A stretch of 64,000 bases of DNA, taken from contig OZ025208.1 in NCBI GenBank assembly GCA_964019055.1, forward strand, positions 11,383,597 through 11,447,596, written 5' to 3'. Source of the stretch: Anthopleura xanthogrammica (lineage: Eukaryota > Cnidaria > Anthozoa > Actiniaria > Actiniidae). Both the position numbers and the translations under genes were made by a program. Of this stretch, positions 12,401 to 24,387 are shown piece by piece; position 1 is the stretch's first letter; each line of letters opens with the position of its first letter. The notes below the pieces were generated by a model. The model ran no database searches. It worked only from the letters and a program-made list of their open reading frames with translations, and was not told the origin of the DNA.

Positions 12401-14191
12401 TTGGCAAGAATTGTTTCATGGTGAACTGTTATGATGAGAAGGGATGCCGTGTGGTTAGCAGCAAGCCTCGTGAAGGGATGATGGGAGACAAAGCTTCCAA
12501 GAATAACCAGATCCATAAAACAGTGCAGTATATTGTAAAACGGAGATTTGGCGTGGCTGTGAGAGAAGGTAGTCCCCTCCTTTTAATTTTGGTGGTTATT
12601 CATTCACAAAATCTTTTAACTTTCCATGCATCTGTTTATTCATCCATCTATCCCCTTATCCCGATCTCACCACAATGCATATCCTGCCAATCTATTTATG
12701 TCAACTAACAATATATCCCAACAAATCCGTCCGTCCGTCCTTCCTTCCTTCCTTCCTTCCTTCCTTCCTTCCTTCCTTCCTTCCTTCCTTCCTTCCTTCC
12801 TTCCTTCCTTCCTTCCTTCCTTCCTTCCTCCCTTTCCTCCTTCCTTCCTAACTCCACATCACATCACATCCATCTTACCATACAAGTCATTTATTCACCC
12901 CGACTCCCAATGTATATCCAAACCACCACCAATCCGTTCATGCAGCAATCCTCCCCACCATTCCTCCCGCCCATCAATTATTCGTTGTCCAAAAAAAAAC
13001 AAAGCATTTTAATAGAGGCTCGTTAAACTTTTGCCTTAGTTTACTTTCCAATGAAAACTGTTTGCTAGTGAAATTGTTAGGGCGTCACTTCTGAGTTGTG
13101 TTCGAGTGCTGCATGTCCAATTTTTACATTCACATTCGCATCTGACATTTCTAGAGTTACTTTTGTTTCAGACGGCAAGCACGTCAAAATTAGAAAACCA
13201 GGAGAAAACACCTGCAGGCTGGACGGAAAGATTCACAAGAAAGCAGTCCTAAAAGCTGGCATGTTATCAGGAAAGCTTACCTTACAAAAGAAAGCCCACG
13301 ACATGAAGACATGCATCATACGATGCTGCAAACAGAAGAACTGTCACGTGGCGATGATGATGTCAAACATGTGTTACTCAGTGTACTGCACCAATCCTGA
13401 TTACTGTACACTCAAAGATGCACCAGTTGAAGCCCTTCACAAGAACCCTACACTTGCTTTTGTCAGAAGAGGAGAAATTAGTTTTGGTAAGTAAAACAAA
13501 ATTTACTAATAGATTTGTAAGTTGTCAATTGTTTCATTCCCGGTGAGCAACGGAGATAATTTTAAGAGGTCAGGGTCCATTAAACGGAAAATGCTGGACG
13601 TGACTCACATTCTCGAAAGAGAATCTTGGGATATGTAAAGAAAAAAAACAATGAAAATGTTGAAAACTTGGGCTGGGATTTTTTCCGAAACTCAGTGGAC
13701 ATTGTTCAGAAGTAAAAGCAGGTGAAAATCCTGCGAGACGAGAAGGAGGAGTGGTCATTCCGAAGGGGAGTTACAAATTTTCTCTAATTGCCTATTTTCA
13801 ATATTTGTGTCGAAAGAAAATTTTAATTTTCTAAAAAAATTAAAATAGTAAAACCTTTCTTGGTGTATCAAAACCAAACCGTAACACAATTATTGATACT
13901 TGTGTCAGAGGAAAATGTCACATTTCAGTTTAGTCAAAATCATTTTATAATTCATGTGAAAAATTGTGGAAATGTTTTAACTAATATAATTCTAATATCA
14001 CAGCTCCAGAATCAAGATCAACAATCAAGAACCCGCTAAAACCCGCTGTCCAAAATCCTTTCGAGTCTCTCAAACTTCTGCCTGGCTTTCCTAAATTACA
14101 ACTTTCTTTAGAAACCCCGGTAGAGACAGAATCATACGCCTCTCCCGTTATGAATGGTGAAGACGAAACTGGTGTTCAGGAACAGCAATAA
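9439..14191 (+). CDS. Secreted protein with four MANSC domains
   Basis: A complete gene of 7 exons: 9439-9520, 10471-10764, 11038-11156, 11603-11810, 12218-12568, 13172-13486, 14004-14191, giving 518 residues. Exon 1 encodes a signal peptide (WTLVVITAIAHVSG). Exon 2, exons 3+4, exon 5 and exon 6 each encode a MANSC-type module with the pattern AGxFSD..KV..C...CC....CDVAxM....C....C....C. The second module alone is split by a phase-0 intron. The 62-residue Pro/Ser-rich tail has no membrane helix, so the product should be secreted. MANSC domains occur in animal extracellular proteins such as HAI-1 and KIAA0319; their ligand role is poorly defined. The neighbouring MANSC gene has the same orientation and probably shares ancestry. 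AATAAA occurs about 30 bp after the stop. Confidence 0.88.
11314..11452. mobile_element. Foldback MITE, second copy of AATAGACCCC family
   Basis: Shares CTCAATTTGGAGGACAAAAC and its reverse complement with the copy at 6168-6309, and has TATAGACCCCTTGCA / TGCAAGGGGTCTATT ends. It sits in the intron that splits the second MANSC module, so it may have arrived with or after that intron. Confidence 0.82.
12727..12848 (+). repeat. (TTCC)n microsatellite
   Basis: About 120 bp of nearly perfect TTCC tetramers, preceded by CCGT units, in the intron between the third and fourth MANSC exons. Confidence 0.95.
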
Positions 14192-14291
14192 AAACTATAA
14201 ATATTATTTAGAAAAAATTAGAAAAATAAACAAAATTTCTTATTATAAACTCTATTATGAGAGTAAATGGTTTGAACCCAGGGGTAGTAGT

Positions 14292-14466
14292 GGAGTGAGT
14301 AATGTGATCGTCCGGGTGAGTGTAGTTAAATAAATATCATCTACTGTCTTACGTTCACCACTGTACTCTGAAGATGACTTCCGCTCAGGTTGTCGTAACG
14401 TCAGTCTCCACCAACAACAGTCTTTCTCAAGACTACACTCACCCGGACGATCACATTACTCACTCC
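14292..14466. mobile_element. Foldback element with 34-bp perfect arms
   Basis: Arms 14292-14325 and 14433-14466 are exact reverse complements (outer GGAGTGAGTAATGTGATCG / CGATCACATTACTCACTCC). The interior has the motif GAAGATGACTTCCGCTCAGG. Lies just after the polyadenylation signal of the four-MANSC gene; noncoding. Confidence 0.85.
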
Positions 14467-14884
14467 AAACTCTATATATTATATTAGAGTGAATGTGTCA
14501 TAGCCAAATAGACACCAAAGTAAAATATACTAACTTATATTAGTCTACTAACTAATACACGTAAGGGTTGTAAGTAAAACCATTCAAAATAAGAGGCTCT
14601 CGGACATAGTCCTCTATATTGTAAATGGTTCACTGCTAGCAGTCCATTTTTCTCTGGTATGAAATAGAAGCGAGAGAGAGAAGAGAGACTATGCTCACAG
14701 AGAATGTAAATGAACAAGACATATAAACATGCATGTAAAAATATAAACAAACATTCTGAACTGTTATCTAAGCTCTTCCTGGCTTCTGTGAATTGCAATT
14801 CCTGTTGGAAACTCTGTGATTTTGCTCTTAAACATCACTAGATGACAACATGAAACTGGTACTCAAGAACAGCAGTAAAATACC

Positions 14885-15429
14885 TTAAAGGGGGACTAGT
14901 ACGAAAATCGTTCAAAATTTAATTCGGCTGAAACTTTCCTAGAATAATCTCTAAGGGTCTAATAAACACTGGTTAAAGTTTTTTCTTGATATTCCGAAGG
15001 GAAGTATTATATTTTTACGAATTTTTAAAGAAGTCAGTGACGTCATTTACTCAACACTATACATCGCTCTATACATTTTCCTGTATTTTGTGATCAAAAT
15101 ATTCGCTCGTTCCATACTCAATACTGAAAAAAGAGACTTAAAAATCAATTGTAATCACAATAAACGTCAGTAAAGTCTTTCAGCCAACCTTTAGGCTTTA
15201 TAGAAATAAAATAAATCAAGAAGTTATTTACAAAGAAATGTATGGAGCGGTGTTTAGTGTTGAGTAAATGACGTCACAGACTCCGTTAAAGATTCGTAAA
15301 AATATAATACTTCCTATCGGAATATCAAGAAAAAAAATGATCTAGTGTTTATTAGAGCCTTAAAGATCATTCCAAGAAAGTTTCAGCCGAATTAAATTTT
15401 GAGCGATTTTCGTACTAGTCCCCCTTTAA
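14885..15429. mobile_element. TTAA-flanked foldback element, 545 bp
   Basis: Ends TTAAAGGGGGACTAGTACG and CGTACTAGTCCCCCTTTAA form an inverted repeat that continues inward through GGCTGAAACTTTC, and an inner inverted pair around TGACGTCA / GTGTTGAGTAAATG follows. TTAA at both ends matches the elements at 5039-6107 and 56969-57307. No coding capacity. Confidence 0.85.
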
Positions 15430-16810
15430 AAGCAAAAATGTAAAAAGATGTGAATTAAACTTTTTAATTATCGCTTGATTGACGATAGCTCAGGTGAGAG
15501 TCAACCGCGTAATTTGAATTTCAAAACTGATAAAGATAACTTTGAAAATATTCATGATATCAGTTACGATATTCTAAATCGATAGCCTAGAGCTAACATA
15601 GTCAAACTTTACCGGCTGTTTAAATATTGACTTTAAAAACATTGAGCGAACGGCTGTTTACCTTTGTTTAATAGCTCATATCGTTAGGCCAACATGCTTC
15701 GTTCTCGTCTCAGTGGAATCACAGCTGATAAATTAAATTCATCGCTCTATCTGCTCAAATGCTTGCTTTTTTCTTTCTTTAGATTATACGCTTGAAGGAT
15801 ATCTTCTCTGAAGTATTCGTATTCCATTTGTTTCATCGTATAGGACTTTGCTCTGTCTATATTTTCCTTTAGGATTTTCAAATAATTTTAAAGGAAATCC
15901 GCTGACAGTACTAGTGATGTGCGATACAAACTGATATCACGTGATCCATTAACCAATCACTTTCGTTCAGTAGACAAAGGTTACGTATTTTATATAAATG
16001 TTAAAAGACTACTGTTCGAACTGGTTTTGTAGAAACTATTCATGATCAGTTTACGCATTTAATTTTGGGGTGTGCAAGTATACGTATTTCTCATTCAACC
16101 TTATTTCTGATCAATATATTTTATAGGGCCAAACACACCATACCCTCCCCTCTCCCCCTCCCCCTTTGATTTTCCTCAAGTCACGTGATCATACGTCAAA
16201 AAATAATAACTTGATAGTCAACATCGAAATGTAGTCGTAAGCCTCAATCTTTTTCAAAAAAATCTTGAGAAAATAGACTTGATGCTGAATGGCTGTCTCC
16301 TTAGATTTGGCGAAGTAATGTAAAAAGTAGCGAACTCAGAGCTGTTGTTTACAGAAGAGAACGCTTTTCATGTTTCTGCATCCTCGATAACCTGCAGATG
16401 TTTAAGTTTTTTGCTTCAGTCAATCAAATAACTACAAATTCGTACATTTGGTAGTTTGGTAGACGGTCACCAGGTGAACGCGAGAAACCGTACCGTGCCT
16501 TTATAGTGTCTTCGACTCAAATTCATGAAAAGTGATTCAATAGTTCAGAAGTATTTCCTGTCGTACAATTTTGACAAACGAACATGATTAAACAGCCGAC
16601 TTTTGATGACAATAATAACATGACAGGCCCGGCGTACGATAATAAACTTGACTCTCTTTTTTTTTATTGGTCGACAGATATGATCAGGGTAAATAATCAT
16701 TTAGTCGCTAGAAACGTCGACAAAATTATCACTCTTAAGATTGGAGACCAAACTCGACCCGGAAATCGGAAAAATCGAATGAAAACGGACTTCAAGAAAG
16801 CTAAACCATC
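15430..16810 (+). other. Intergenic region with upstream open frame before PAN-EGF-TLDc gene 1
   Basis: No exon with recognisable domains is seen in 1.4 kb. A 76-codon open frame runs 16584-16814 and its TGA overlaps the ATG of the next gene (ATGA at 16811). If it is in the mRNA it would act as an upstream reading frame; transcript limits cannot be seen from sequence alone. Confidence 0.5.
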
Positions 16811-18829
16811 ATGAAGGCTTTTCAGACAATGACAAACCTTTTTCTTCTATCGCTTTCAATTTTTGGTACAAGTACGACAGCGTTTGACGAGGCAGATAAC
16901 GAAGAGATGACGTTCAAGAGTCATGTTTCGTATAGACTACACCTGCCTCTGGGCGTGAAAAATGTTACAAGAAAGACGACAAACGTCTCCAACAACATCC
17001 ATTGTGCATTTGCTTGTGTTAGAGAAATCTGGTGCCATTCGGCTAATTTTGAAGTCACAACACCAAAAAGTGAAAGATTCCACAAGTGTGAACTGATGTC
17101 AATTGATGGTGACAAGTTTCCTGATGCTCTAACAAAAGACGAAAGATATATACACTTTATAAAGGTAAAAAGCTAAATCATTATTCAGAACGACTAAGAA
17201 TATGTGAAAATATTGTTATACTGGTTTATTGATTCACATTCGTTCTTGCATGTACAGCTTTCCTTTGATCCCTGCAGCACAAATCCTTGTCTAAATGGCG
17301 GGGTTTGTAAAGCCATGATCAAACAAATGGACGACTATCGGTGCCAGTGTAGGAAAGGATATGATGGAAAAAAGTGTGAAAACGGTAAGAATTAACTTAC
17401 ATTCAACACTAAGCCTAAATTTACCAAATCAAGGAAGTTCAAAACTTCAATATGAAGAAAGACCCAGGAGCCCTTTACTGTTAAGTCAATATTTGTATAA
17501 AGAATAATATACAGGAAGGGTTGGTTTGCACAGTACGAAATAGAAAACCCAAAATCTGTCATCAAATGATCACAAAAACCAGGTGTGCTGTTGTTTTCTT
17601 AGATTAAAATAATTTTTTGAACTAAACTTAGAAGAACTTACGTCATTAATTTTGAGTCTTGAAATCCACTTCATACAAATTCTTGGCTCCACTTTACTAC
17701 AACATTGCAATTCGTTTTTGCTTTTGTTCAATGTCCTTTTGTCATGCTTCTTAGTGGGGCTGAAAACTTCGCTTATCCTCCGTCACCATGGCAACTCCGG
17801 TTATCTAGAGACGTTGTCGAGTTACTTGTCTCCAGTGCTTCAGAATCCAATTACGAGTCGTTGGGTGAGGTGCTGGCACGCTGCATCAGATGGATGGGAT
17901 GTAAAAACCACATTTCACCCCCAATGTGACGGAAAGGGACCCACAGTGACTATAATTCGTGTTGGGAAATACGTGTTTGGTGGATATAGTGATGTATCGT
18001 GGTACGGTAAGTAAAATGTACATATATGTGTGGATACAAAAGACCTATTGTGATGGTGAGTTTTACATTGTCAAATGTTATGGACAAATGTTGTTTCACC
18101 AACCACCACAACCACCACTAGCTGTTCGGTCTATACGGTTCTATTCTTACATATATAAACCAGGCAAGTTCGGTTAAGCATTTGGTGTTTCGCTGCAACT
18201 ATGTGACCAAAATTCCTATTAGAGCAAATGACTGATTGTACTCAATAGACCCTTTTCGAATATGGCGTCTATGACGTCAAACGAGGAGTCCGAGCATGTC
18301 CCGGATGTTATGAGTAATAATTATTGTGTTTTGAAATCCGGGGCATTCCAGTCCCGGATGCTGCTAGTGGAAATCATGGGGTTTCGACATCCGGGACATT
18401 CTCATTCTCCTCGTTTGACGTCATAGACGCCATATTCGAAAAGGGTCTATTATGGACGGTACCGCAAAACTACAATTTCTGCAATAATTTATTTTCTTTT
18501 TATCAGGAATCGGAGCTTATTCTCCATCATCCAGATCATTTCTGTATTCACTGTACAACACGAATGGATATCAGCCTACAAAAATGGAACTTACAGGACT
18601 TAACAACGGTCAAGCTATTTATGGAAACGATAACTGTGGGCCTACGTTTGGTAATGGCTATGACCTGCATATATCGAACCAAGCGACCACTAATGCTGAT
18701 TCCTATTCTCAGTTCTCCTCTTACCGACCACTCCAAGGATGTGACTTGACAAAACGCTGTTCAGTTTTTGCTGGGAGCGGTGACTTTACGCCGACTGATA
18801 TAGAAGTATTTTATGAAACGACGAAATGA
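16811..18829 (+). CDS. Secreted PAN-EGF-TLDc protein, copy 1
   Basis: Exons 16811-17164, 17258-17384, 17755-18006, 18507-18829 give 351 residues. A signal peptide (NLFLLSLSIFGTSTTA) is followed by a PAN/apple-like module (CAFACVREIWCHSANF, to residue 118), one EGF (CSTNPCLNGGVC, 119-160) and a TLDc domain over two exons. TLDc signatures are a W..CWHAASDGW segment, GPTVTIIRVGKYVFGGYSD, GPTFGNGYDLHIS and a terminal DIEVFYET. Classic TLDc proteins (OXR1, NCOA7) are cytosolic, so a secreted form is unusual; extra cysteine pairs (GCDLTKRC) fit an extracellular site. The PAN/EGF intron is phase 0 and the EGF/TLDc intron phase 1. AATAAA at 19040 may be the poly(A) signal. This is the most diverged of the three tandem paralogs. 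Biological role unknown. Confidence 0.88.
18245..18452. mobile_element. Foldback MITE, AATAGACCC termini
   Basis: Inverted arms AATAGACCCTTTTCGAATAT and ATATTCGAAAAGGGTCTATT, continuing through GGCGTCTATGACGTC; the inner part is a second inverted pair around CCGGGAC. Inserted in the intron between the two TLDc exons of copy 1; absent from the same intron of the two downstream paralogs, as far as can be read. Confidence 0.85.
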
Positions 18830-19205
18830 GAAGATGTGATAGAGAAATCAATACTTTTAGTGGAACATTGGATAGTTTTTTGTTTGTCTGTGAAAAACGT
18901 ATGGTAAGGTCATGCTAGATGTGTCGTGACCATCATGGAATCTTTTGTGCAAATAACTCGGCAAAGAAGAAGTTGTGAGAAATTTCAGTTTCATCTAAGT
19001 ACCAAGAAAAAAGACGAACACGTGAAGTTGAAGTGTATTAATAAATTGAGGAAAAACGCTTGAAATTTCTCTACAAAAATAGATTTGACTGATTTCTGAC
19101 CACCTGACTTCTGTTTTGCTGAATTATTTTGCAAAAGTTCGGACAGCCGGGTGTTTGGTGCATTTCAAACCGTTCCCGACATTCAAGTTCGTCGATAAAA
19201 ATCTT

Positions 19206-19360
19206 GTGCCAGCGGTGAGTCTTTCGTAAGTCTTTCGTGAGTCTTTCGTAAGTCTTTCGTGAGTCTTTCGTGAGTCTTTCGTGAGTCTTTCGTGAGTCTT
19301 TCGTGGCTCTTTCGTGAGTCTTTCGTGGCTCTTTCGTGAGTCTTTCGTGAGTCTTTCGTA
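19206..19360 (+). repeat. 12-bp minisatellite (GTCTTTCGTGA)
   Basis: About a dozen imperfect copies of AGTCTTTCGTGA / GGCTCTTTCGTG. The reverse-strand frame through it (KDSRKTHERLT repeats) is open only because the period is a multiple of 3. The rest of 18830-20250 shows no exon. Confidence 0.9.
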
Positions 19361-20255
19361 TTCTGTGACCAGAAAAAAAAAAATCTCAAATAAAAAACCA
19401 AAGAAGCTGATGAGAATCGCTTGATATTTCTCACGAAGGTAAAGCAGTAATATTTTAATGCCATTTAATTGGGTTAAGTTGTTTTGCCGAATTAGTTCGG
19501 ACTGAAAGTTCGCATTTTGTCCATTTCTAAGCGTTCCCGTCTGCCGGGCAATTGGGCACAGCGTAGCTCATATTATGTAGGAACCATAATTACTTACTAA
19601 ATAAATATCATGTAGAATTCCGATCGGCGACTTTCCACCCATACTCACACATTAAGCATTTCATTTGCAATATATATGCAAGAACTAGTGCAAACTAAAA
19701 ATAAATAATTTTAGACAAAGAATAGTAAAAGTGTCCTCAACTAATAATAATGAAAATCCTAACCTTCTTTTCTTTTTTCTTTCCTTTCTTCTTATCATAA
19801 CTACGTCCTTATTAAAAGAGAAATTACACGTTTAGAGTAATTGAAAATCTAGTCATAACTTTCTGGGTAAACATACTGGCTATTAGAGTTGGCACCACGT
19901 ATACTAAGACTCGGACAGGACGCGTCATCTAAACTAGGTGGAATCTTATGTATGAGTCCTCGCTCTAGCTTACTTTAGTTTATCTCTTGCCCAATAGCTT
20001 CTAGTTAGTGACAATTAGTTAGTATTACAGCCAGATTAGTCTTACTAATATAAATACATAGGAGACAAATACACAAGTTACATTTCTCACTTCTCCGATA
20101 TCGCAATTTACTTTTCTGTGTTGCAAATTTGTCTCATGATGCGTGATTTACGTCAAGATTTGAATAAGAGTTATGTAAGCATATTTGATGAAAAACAATT
20201 TTATTTTTGGCGAGGCTTCATTCAAATAAAGTTGGATCTATCGAGAATCAAGAAG

Positions 20256-22055
20256 ATGGAAAAAGTCATAAAAATCAGTACTGCGGAATTGTTGATTTTC
20301 ATTCTAAACTTCATTGTGAGCGTGGCTTTTGATGCGCAAAATAACAGCTATGGAGAGATGTTATTTCAAAGGCACCCAGGCCTTGAGCTTCAATTGTCCG
20401 CCAACGTGAAAAACGTGAAGCAAAAGATCTTCGAAGTTCCGAATGAAATGAGCTGTTGTTTCAAATGTATGAGAGAAAGCTGGTGTTATTCGGCCAACTT
20501 CAGAACCAGTTCTGGAATAAACGGTCTTTACATGTGTGAGGTTCTATCGACAGATAAGTATTCCAGTCCTCGTGTATTCTTGAAGAAAAGCAAGGAATAC
20601 GTTCACTTGAGCGTCGAGGTAAGACAAATTCCCCTTTTTTCATACTTTTTTGTCTGTAAAATTTCATTTGAAAATCACAATTCCCTAGGGATTAATATGG
20701 AGACTGGGATATGCATTTTTAAGCTAGAAATTTGGATTTCAGTGATGTTAGGCTCAGGTGACTGGGAATGGAAAATAGAATGGGATTATTCAAAATTAAT
20801 CACTTCACTTCATGCGACTAAGATTCCATAACAATGCAGGTTTAAAACTGAATTGTGAGAGCATTTATCCACGATCCTTGAACAAAATGTAATACAAGAT
20901 TTATTTCTCTTCTAGGCTTTACCAAACAAATGTAAGATAACGCCATGCATGAATGGAGGAAAATGTGTTCTTATTGATAAAAGGCAAGGCTATCGCTGCC
21001 AATGTAAAGAAGGATTTGATGGAGAAAAGTGCCAAAAGGGTAAGATTATTGACACAAAATTTATGGAATTTTTTTTCTTATGTACATTTGCAGTTCAATA
21101 CAAACAAGAATGACACACGATATCAATGAAACAGTACATGACTAACGTTCTTTAGTACTAAAAAGCACTGATGAAAAAAAAGGAAACAATGGACATTATT
21201 TTTTCTTCGATTAAATGTTTTCACTCTACCAAAAATTTGAATAACTTTTTTTTTATTTTTGTTTTGTTTTGTTTATTTAGTTATTTATTAATTTTTTTAA
21301 CTTATTTTAGAATTAAAGGGACTTCAGATTTCACGAATTCTACGTTATTATGGCAATTCCAGTTATTTAGAGACACTTTCGAGTTACTTGTCTCCAGTGC
21401 TGCAGAATCCAATTACGAGTCGGTGGGTGAGGTGCTGGCACGCTGCATCAGATGGATTGGATGTAACGACCGCATTTCACCCACAATGTGATGGAAAAGG
21501 ACCCACAGTGACTATTGTTCGTGTTGGGAAATACGTGTTTGGGGGATATAGTGATGTATCATGGGACGGTAAGTGCAAGCTGGAGTTTCCCGCCTACTAT
21601 GACAGTCGGGAGTCCATTTGATTTGTTCTATTCTAAGAGCCAAATTTGTTGTGTTTTTTTTTCTTTGAAATTCCCTACTTCTGAAAATATTACAAAAAAT
21701 CTGATCTTATTTTTCGGGGTTTTTTTTTGCAGGAAATAGTGGTTATGCCTTCTCAAGTACAGCTTTTCTCTTCTCACTGTACAACACTAAAGGATACCAC
21801 CCCATTAAGATCAAACTTACTGGACTTACCAATCGATATGCCATCTTTAGATCACGAGACAGAGGGCCAACGTTCGGTGGCGGACCTGACTTACAAATCT
21901 CAAACCCAGCACACTCTTACAAGAAATCTTATGTACGTTGTGGCACGTATCAAAGTCCCCCAGGATGTCTACCTAGTCAAGATTGCTCTTTCTATACCGG
22001 AAAAGCCCTCTTCAATCCAAGCGACGTAGAAGTATTCTATGAAACTACGAAATAA
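20256..22055 (+). CDS. Secreted PAN-EGF-TLDc protein, copy 2
   Basis: Exons 20256-20618, 20916-21039, 21311-21568, 21733-22055 give 355 residues. The chosen ATG starts a signal peptide (ELLIFILNFIVSVAF). PAN (CCFKCMRESWCYSANF) runs to residue 121, EGF 122-162 (CKITPCMNGGKC), TLDc 163-355 with GPTVTIVRVGKYVFGGYSD, GPTFGGGPDLQIS and DVEVFYETT. The frame stays open 46 codons upstream of the ATG, and the same upstream open stretch is conserved in copy 3; a longer N-terminus would bury the signal peptide, so the inner ATG is preferred. Exon phases (0, 1, 1) equal those of the other copies. Tandem duplication with copy 3 is clear from shared upstream sequence beginning about 20147 and 22853. Partners and substrate unknown. 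Confidence 0.88.
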
Positions 22056-22962
22056 ACATAAGTTTAGAAGGATTTCTCGGCTCATTTTGAGATAGGAAGC
22101 TTTCACCACAAGTGATAAAGATTTTGCTAATTGATATTGAAAACTGATGTGATATTAAAGCAGGTTGTGCATGGTACTCAATTATGGGACATACAACTAG
22201 ACTAGAAACCATCAAACCATCGTGAATCGTTTTTTTCATTTCAAACGGTTCTAAACCTTTGTAAATTTCTTTTTACGCTCTCAAAGTCAAACTGTTTTAA
22301 GGACTGACTAGTTTCGTCTCTTTTTAGACTTTTTCAAACCTTAAAGCTCGTTAAGTTTATAGCTGTAAAATGAAAAATAACGCACAGAATGGATGATGAT
22401 CATTATTGTGATGTTAATTATAATGACAATGATAATGATAATAAAGACGACTCTAGCTAAATATACTACCAAATCAAATACCCTACAAAATACAGGAATC
22501 ATTAAAAACTATGGCGTTTGGTATGATTTTGTGTGATATTGGACTTTGCGAAGAGTTATTAACAACAATACAATAAAGTCTCTGGAAACACCATTAGTAG
22601 TGCATGTAGTTTTTGTCTCTTCAAAAGAGTCTCCCGTAAGCTGGGTTTTCTGTCGACTAACCTGGAATCATTATTTTATGGAAATCATATCTTAACCAGA
22701 CAAATTTTTAAGTAAAAAAGTAAGCGTTTAAGTATGCAGTTCAAAATTACCCATATATTTTTAGTACTATATTTACGTCATAAATGGTATATTTGGTTTT
22801 TAGTTGCTAGGCAACGTACGCGAGTGTAGTGTGCCAGACTTGTTACTCGGGAGTTTACGTCAAGATTTGAATAAGAGTTATGTCAGCATATTTGATGAAA
22901 AACAATTTTATTTTTGGCGAGGCTTCATTCAAATAAAGTTGGATCTATCGAGAATCAGGAAG

Positions 22963-24292
22963 ATGGAAAAGGTCATAAAAATCAGTACTGCGGAATTGTT
23001 GATTTTCATTCTAAACTTCACTGTGAGCGTGGCTTTTGATGCGCAAAATAACAGCTATGGAGAAATGTTATTTCAAAGGCACCCAGGCCTTGAGCTTCAA
23101 ATGACCGCCAATTGCAACGTGAAAAACGTGAAGCAAAAGATCTTCGAAGTTCCGAATGAAATGAGCTGTTGTTTCAAATGTATGAGAGAAAGCTGGTGTT
23201 ATTCGGCCAACTTCAGAACCAGTTCTGGAATAAACGGTCTTTACACGTGTGAGGTTCTATCGACAGATAAGTATTCCAGTCCTCATGTATTCTTGAAGAA
23301 AAGCAAGGAATACGTTCACTTGAGCGTGGAGGTAAGACAAATTCCCCTTTTTTCATGCTTTTTGTCCATAAAATTTTATTTAAAAATCACAATTTCCTAA
23401 GGACTAATATGGTGACTGGGATATGCATTTTTAAGCTAGAAATTTGGATTTCAGTCATGTCAGGCTTAGTAAGTAAGTATAAGTACGTATACTAAGTAAA
23501 CTCTTTATTTAAAGAATGTGGCACTAAATAGCCAAAAGGCTAATAAACTTGTGGCTTAGGTGACTGGGAATGGAAAAGAGAATAGCAGAATGGGATTATT
23601 CAAAATTAATCACTTCACTTCATGCGACTAAGATTCCATAACAATGCAGGTTTAAAATTGAATTGTGAGAGCATTCATCCACGATCCTTGAACAAAATGT
23701 AATACAAGATTTATTTCTCTTCTAGGCTTTACCAAACAAATGTAAGATAACGCCATGCATGAATGGAGGAAAATGTGTTCTTATTGATAAAAGGCAAGGC
23801 TATCGCTGCCAATGTAAAGAAAATTATGATGGAGATAACTGCCAAAAGGGTAAGATTGTTGATATAAAATTTATAGGGTGAATTTTGGACCTTATTTCTT
23901 ATGTACATTTGCAGTGCCAAAACTATATCAAATGAAAACTAATACATAACTAGCGTCCATAATTTTACTATTATACTAAATAGCACCAGGAGCCCATTAC
24001 CCGGAGCATACAACTCACGTATCTACCTTAGGAGTTATCATTTTCCCAAACTTTCTATATTTAGAATGGCTTTCCCGCCGAGTAATGTCGCCTTCGTTGG
24101 CCAATCAACGAAGCTCGAGAAGGGGAAAATTTCGTGAGGACACAATAGAGGACACAGTATGCGTAATTCAAAAGAATCCTATTGTATTCTTTGTTAGCTT
24201 CGTTATATTCTATAACTTAGAGTCTTTTGTTGTGGCACTTAATTTAACGCGGGTAATATGATTCTAAAAAAAAACCAGTCTGAGAAAACGAT

Positions 24293-24387
<95 letters not shown>

